Source: Xanthomonas rydalmerensis
GTDB lineage: Bacteria; Pseudomonadota; Gammaproteobacteria; Xanthomonadales; Xanthomonadaceae
DNA: 64,000 nt
Assembly: GCF_033170385.1 (NCBI RefSeq)
Contig: NZ_CP126170.1
Span: 4,116,001-4,180,000 of the forward strand
Direction: 5' to 3'
Part shown: piece by piece, positions 61,535 through 64,000 of the stretch
Numbering within the stretch: the first letter of the stretch is position 1
Layout: every line of letters starts with the position of its first letter
Made by a program: the position numbers and the translations under genes
Notes under the pieces: model-generated
The model's input: only the letters and a program-made list of their open reading frames with translations
The model's database searches: none
Told to the model about the DNA's origin: nothing

Positions 61535-62111
61535 CGTCCAAGGCCAAATTCAGCGCCAGCACATTCACCCGCGGCTCGCCCAGCACGCCGAACTGGCGCG
61601 GCTGGGTCTGTGCGGCGACCAGGGCGGCGACGGTCTGCGGCGGCAGGCCGCGCGCGGCGGCGACGCGCGCCACCTGGATCTGCGCCGCATCGACGCTGAT
61701 GTCCGGGTCCATGCCGCTGCCGGACTGGGTGACCAGATCGTCCGGCACCTGCGCCGGGTCGATGCCTTCGCGCGCGGCCACCGCCTGGCGGGTGTCGTCC
61801 AGGCGCTTGCGCAGGTCGGGGTTGCTGCGCGCCTGGTTGCTGCCGGCCGCCGACATCGGGTCGTACTTGGCGCCGGACGGACGCGGCTGGAAGTAGCCCG
61901 CGGCGGCGAACGGCTGCGCCACCAGCGCCGAGCCGACCACGCGGCCAGCGTGGGTGTGCAGGCTGCCGTTGGCCTGCGCGGGGAACAGCGCGCCGGCCAG
62001 CACGGTGGCCAGCAACGAGTACAGCGCCGCGGACGCGAGCACCAGCAACGGCAGCACCAGCACGGCGCGCCAGCGCATCGGCTCGCGGGGAGAAACGGAA
62101 GACACGGTCAT
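61488..62111 (-). CDS. kdpC: K+-transporting ATPase subunit KdpC, with repeat-encoded tail
   Basis: A protein of 207 residues. One N-terminal membrane helix (VLVLPLLVLASAALYSLLAT) is followed by a periplasmic domain with family segments GSALVAQPFAAAGYFQPRPS, YDPMSAAGSNQARSNPDL, VTQSGSGMDPDISVDAAQIQ and FGVLGEPRVNVLALNLALD. KdpC stabilises the KdpA/KdpB complex. The last 14 or so residues (GNGETGIGNGQKQ) come from a repeat element. ATG 62111 is preferred over the upstream frame that overlaps kdpB. Confidence 0.95.
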   Translation of the reverse strand: MTVSSVSPREPMRWRAVLVLPLLVLASAALYSLLATVLAGALFPAQANGSLHTHAGRVVGSALVAQPFAAAGYFQPRPSGAKYDPMSAAGSNQARSNPDLRKRLDDTRQAVAAREGIDPAQVPDDLVTQSGSGMDPDISVDAAQIQVARVAAARGLPPQTVAALVAAQTQPRQFGVLGEPRVNVLALNLALDADGNGETGIGNGQKQ

Positions 62112-62151
62112 GGGAGCGATTCCGGAAGGAGCGTCAAAATCGGCGCCGGGC

Positions 62152-64000
62152 TCAGCCCAGCGCCACCAGCAACAGATCAATGGCCTTGATCCCGACGAAC
62201 GGCAGCAGCACGCCGCCCACGCCGTAGATCAGCATGTTCCGGCGCAACAGCGAGGTCGCAGAGGACGGGGTGAAGCGCACGCCGCGCAGCGCCAGCGGGA
62301 TCAGCGCGGGGATCACCAGCGCGTTGAAGATCAGCGCCGCGAGCACTGCGTTGGTTGGGCTGGACAGGCGCATCACGTTCAGCGCGGCCATCTGCGGGAT
62401 CGAGGCGGCGAACAGCGCCGGCAGGATCGCGAAGTATTTGGACACGTCGTTGGCCAGCGAGAACGTGGTCAGCGCGCCGCGGGTGATCAGCTGCTGCTTG
62501 CCCACTTCCACCACCGCCAGCAGCTTGGCCGGATCCGAATCCAGGTCGACCATGTTGCCGGCCTCCTTGGCCGCCTGGGTGCCGGAGTTCATCGCCAGGC
62601 CGACGTCGGCCTGGGCCAGCGCCGGCGCGTCGTTGGTGCCGTCGCCCACCATCGCCACCAGGCGTCCGCCGGCCTGCTCCTGGCGGATGCGCGCCAGCTT
62701 GTCCTCGGGCGTGGCTTCGGCGATGTAGTCGTCGACGCCGGCCTCGGCGGCGATGGCCGCGGCGGTGAGCGGGTTGTCACCGGTGATCATCACCGTCTTG
62801 ACGCCCATCGCACGCAACCGCGCGAACTTCTCGCGCACGCCGTGCTTGACCACGTCCGACAGTTCGACCACGCCCAGTACGTGCCGGCCCTCGGCCACCA
62901 CCAGCGGCGTGGCGCCGCTGCGCGCGACCTGCTCGACCCGGCTCTTCAGCTCCGCCGGCACCTGCCCGCCCAGCGCGGTGACGTGGCGGATCAGCGCATC
63001 GGCGGCACCCTTGCGGATCGACCGCGGCGACGCCGTGCCGAACCCCGGCAGGTCGACGCCGGACATGCGCGTCTGCGCGGTGAAGGCGACGAACTCGGCG
63101 TCTTCCGGATCGGCCGGCGGCAGGCCCTGCTCGCGCGCCAGGCGCACGATCGACTTGCCTTCCGGGGTCGGGTCGGCCAGCGACGACAGCATCGCCGCCT
63201 CGCGCAGTTGCGCCACGTCCACGCCGCTGAGCGCATGGAACACGGTGGCCTGGCGATCGCCGTGGGTGATGGTGCCGGTCTTGTCCAGCAGCAGCACGTC
63301 GACGTCGCCGGCCACTTCCACCGCCTTGCCCGACTTGGCCAGCACGTTGGCCGACAGCGCGCGATTCATGCCGGCGATGCCGATCGCCGGCAGCAGCCCG
63401 CCGATGGTGGTCGGGATCAGGCACACCAGCAGCGCGATCAGCAGCAGCGGATCCACGTGCACGCCGACGAAGCCGGCGATCGCCGGCAGCGAGGCGACCA
63501 CGATCAGGAAGGTCAGGGTCATCGCCGCCAGCAGCATGGTCAGCGCGATCTCGTTCGGGGTCTTCTGCCGGTTTGCGCCTTCCACCAGCGCGATCATGCG
63601 GTCCAGGAAGCTGTGGCCCGGCTCGGCGGTGACCTTCACCAGGATCTCGTCGGACAGCACCTTGGTGCCGCCGATGACGCCGGAGCGGTCGGTACCGGCC
63701 TCGCGCAGCACCGGCGCGGATTCGCCGGTGACCGCGGCCTCGTTGATCGTGGCCAGGCCGTGCACGATCTCGCCGTCGGCCGGGATCAGTTCGCCGGCTG
63801 AGACCACCACCAGGTCGCCCGGGCGCAGTTCGGCGGCGGGCACGCTGGCCTCGCCGTCCAACCGCGCGCTGGCGACCCGGCGCGCCACCAGGTCCTTGCG
63901 TGCGCGCCGCAACGAGGCGGCCTGGCCGCGGCCGCGCGCCTCGGCCACCGCCTCGGCGAAGTTGCCGAACAGCACGGTGATCAACAGGATCGCGGTCACC
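62152..64000 (-). CDS. kdpB: K+-transporting ATPase subunit KdpB (N-terminal end outside the window)
   Basis: About 616 residues are visible; roughly 65 N-terminal residues lie beyond the right edge. It is a P-type ATPase: TGES ([13 protein letters not shown]), phosphorylation site [12 protein letters not shown], nucleotide-binding [21 protein letters not shown] and hinge [17 protein letters not shown]. It uses ATP to drive high-affinity K+ uptake through KdpA (gene outside the window). It is followed by kdpC after 40 nt, in the usual kdpABC-kdpDE order. Confidence 0.97.
   Translation of the reverse strand, partial: VTAILLITVLFGNFAEAVAEARGRGQAASLRRARKDLVARRVASARLDGEASVPAAELRPGDLVVVSAGELIPADGEIVHGLATINEAAVTGESAPVLREAGTDRSGVIGGTKVLSDEILVKVTAEPGHSFLDRMIALVEGANRQKTPNEIALTMLLAAMTLTFLIVVASLPAIAGFVGVHVDPLLLIALLVCLIPTTIGGLLPAIGIAGMNRALSANVLAKSGKAVEVAGDVDVLLLDKTGTITHGDRQATVFHALSGVDVAQLREAAMLSSLADPTPEGKSIVRLAREQGLPPADPEDAEFVAFTAQTRMSGVDLPGFGTASPRSIRKGAADALIRHVTALGGQVPAELKSRVEQVARSGATPLVVAEGRHVLGVVELSDVVKHGVREKFARLRAMGVKTVMITGDNPLTAAAIAAEAGVDDYIAEATPEDKLARIRQEQAGGRLVAMVGDGTNDAPALAQADVGLAMNSGTQAAKEAGNMVDLDSDPAKLLAVVEVGKQQLITRGALTTFSLANDVSKYFAILPALFAASIPQMAALNVMRLSSPTNAVLAALIFNALVIPALIPLALRGVRFTPSSATSLLRRNMLIYGVGGVLLPFVGIKAIDLLLVALG

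Overview
The window is about 64 kb of GC-rich chromosomal DNA from a gammaproteobacterium of the family Xanthomonadaceae, most likely Xanthomonas. The reasons are an SAH riboswitch in front of ahcY, a division/cell-wall (dcw) cluster without murD between mraY and ftsW, a MutT-ThiE fusion near secA, many intergenic GGGATTC/GGGATTG heptamer repeats, and REP-like palindromes. Both ends cut through genes: a lipoprotein gene on the left and kdpB on the right.

Layout. 1-7.5 kb (minus): a TetR-led three-gene unit (TetR, DUF4105 membrane protein, lipoprotein), ppc, and a secreted S9 peptidase. 7.6-9.3 kb (plus): SAH riboswitch, ahcY, intrinsic terminator. 9.4-14.7 kb: an accessory block with a RHH/ParE toxin-antitoxin pair, a methyltransferase, and a compact unit of a 26-codon peptide gene, a cytochrome P450 and two sulfotransferases. 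14.7-18.3 kb (minus): a TorF-type porin and a multi-HAMP chemoreceptor with a FliA-type promoter. 18.6-25.6 kb: DUF6630, DUF3228, M14 peptidase, secreted alpha-amylase, metF with a palindrome in its promoter spacer, a DUF4124-like secreted protein, and mutT-thiE. 26-28.4 kb: a VOC protein and a TetR/FAD-monooxygenase divergent pair with two operators. 28.5-50.7 kb (minus): secA, an M23 peptidase (divergent from DUF721), lpxC, then ftsZ-ftsA-ftsQ-ddlB-murC-murG-ftsW-mraY-murF-murE-ftsI-ftsL-rsmH-mraZ, listed in map order and transcribed from mraZ toward ftsZ. 50.9-57.8 kb: NRDE protein, RNase P RNA, GFA protein, rsmI, and lpoA-yraN-DUF457-FAD oxidase. 58-64 kb (minus): kdpBCDE.

Main discovery. 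The peptide at 11506-11586 ends in GGRKLGYIYTY and lies just upstream of a P450 whose I-helix oxygen-activation threonine appears to be replaced by proline. The peptide's size and Tyr-x-Tyr ending, plus a nearby P450 and methyltransferase, recall the cittilin family of P450-crosslinked RiPPs (short precursor ending YIYY). The YIYTY core and two co-transcribed sulfotransferases would make this a distinct, possibly sulfated, biaryl/aryl-ether peptide system. A perfect 12-bp inverted repeat precedes the precursor, and an attenuator-like hairpin separates it from the P450 gene.

Second discovery. The heptamer-repeat elements have entered the 3' ends of several tightly coupled essential genes (rsmH, murF, murG, ftsQ) and kdpC. 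They give these proteins repeat-encoded tails or an in-frame insertion, while the stop/start overlaps inside the dcw operon are kept.
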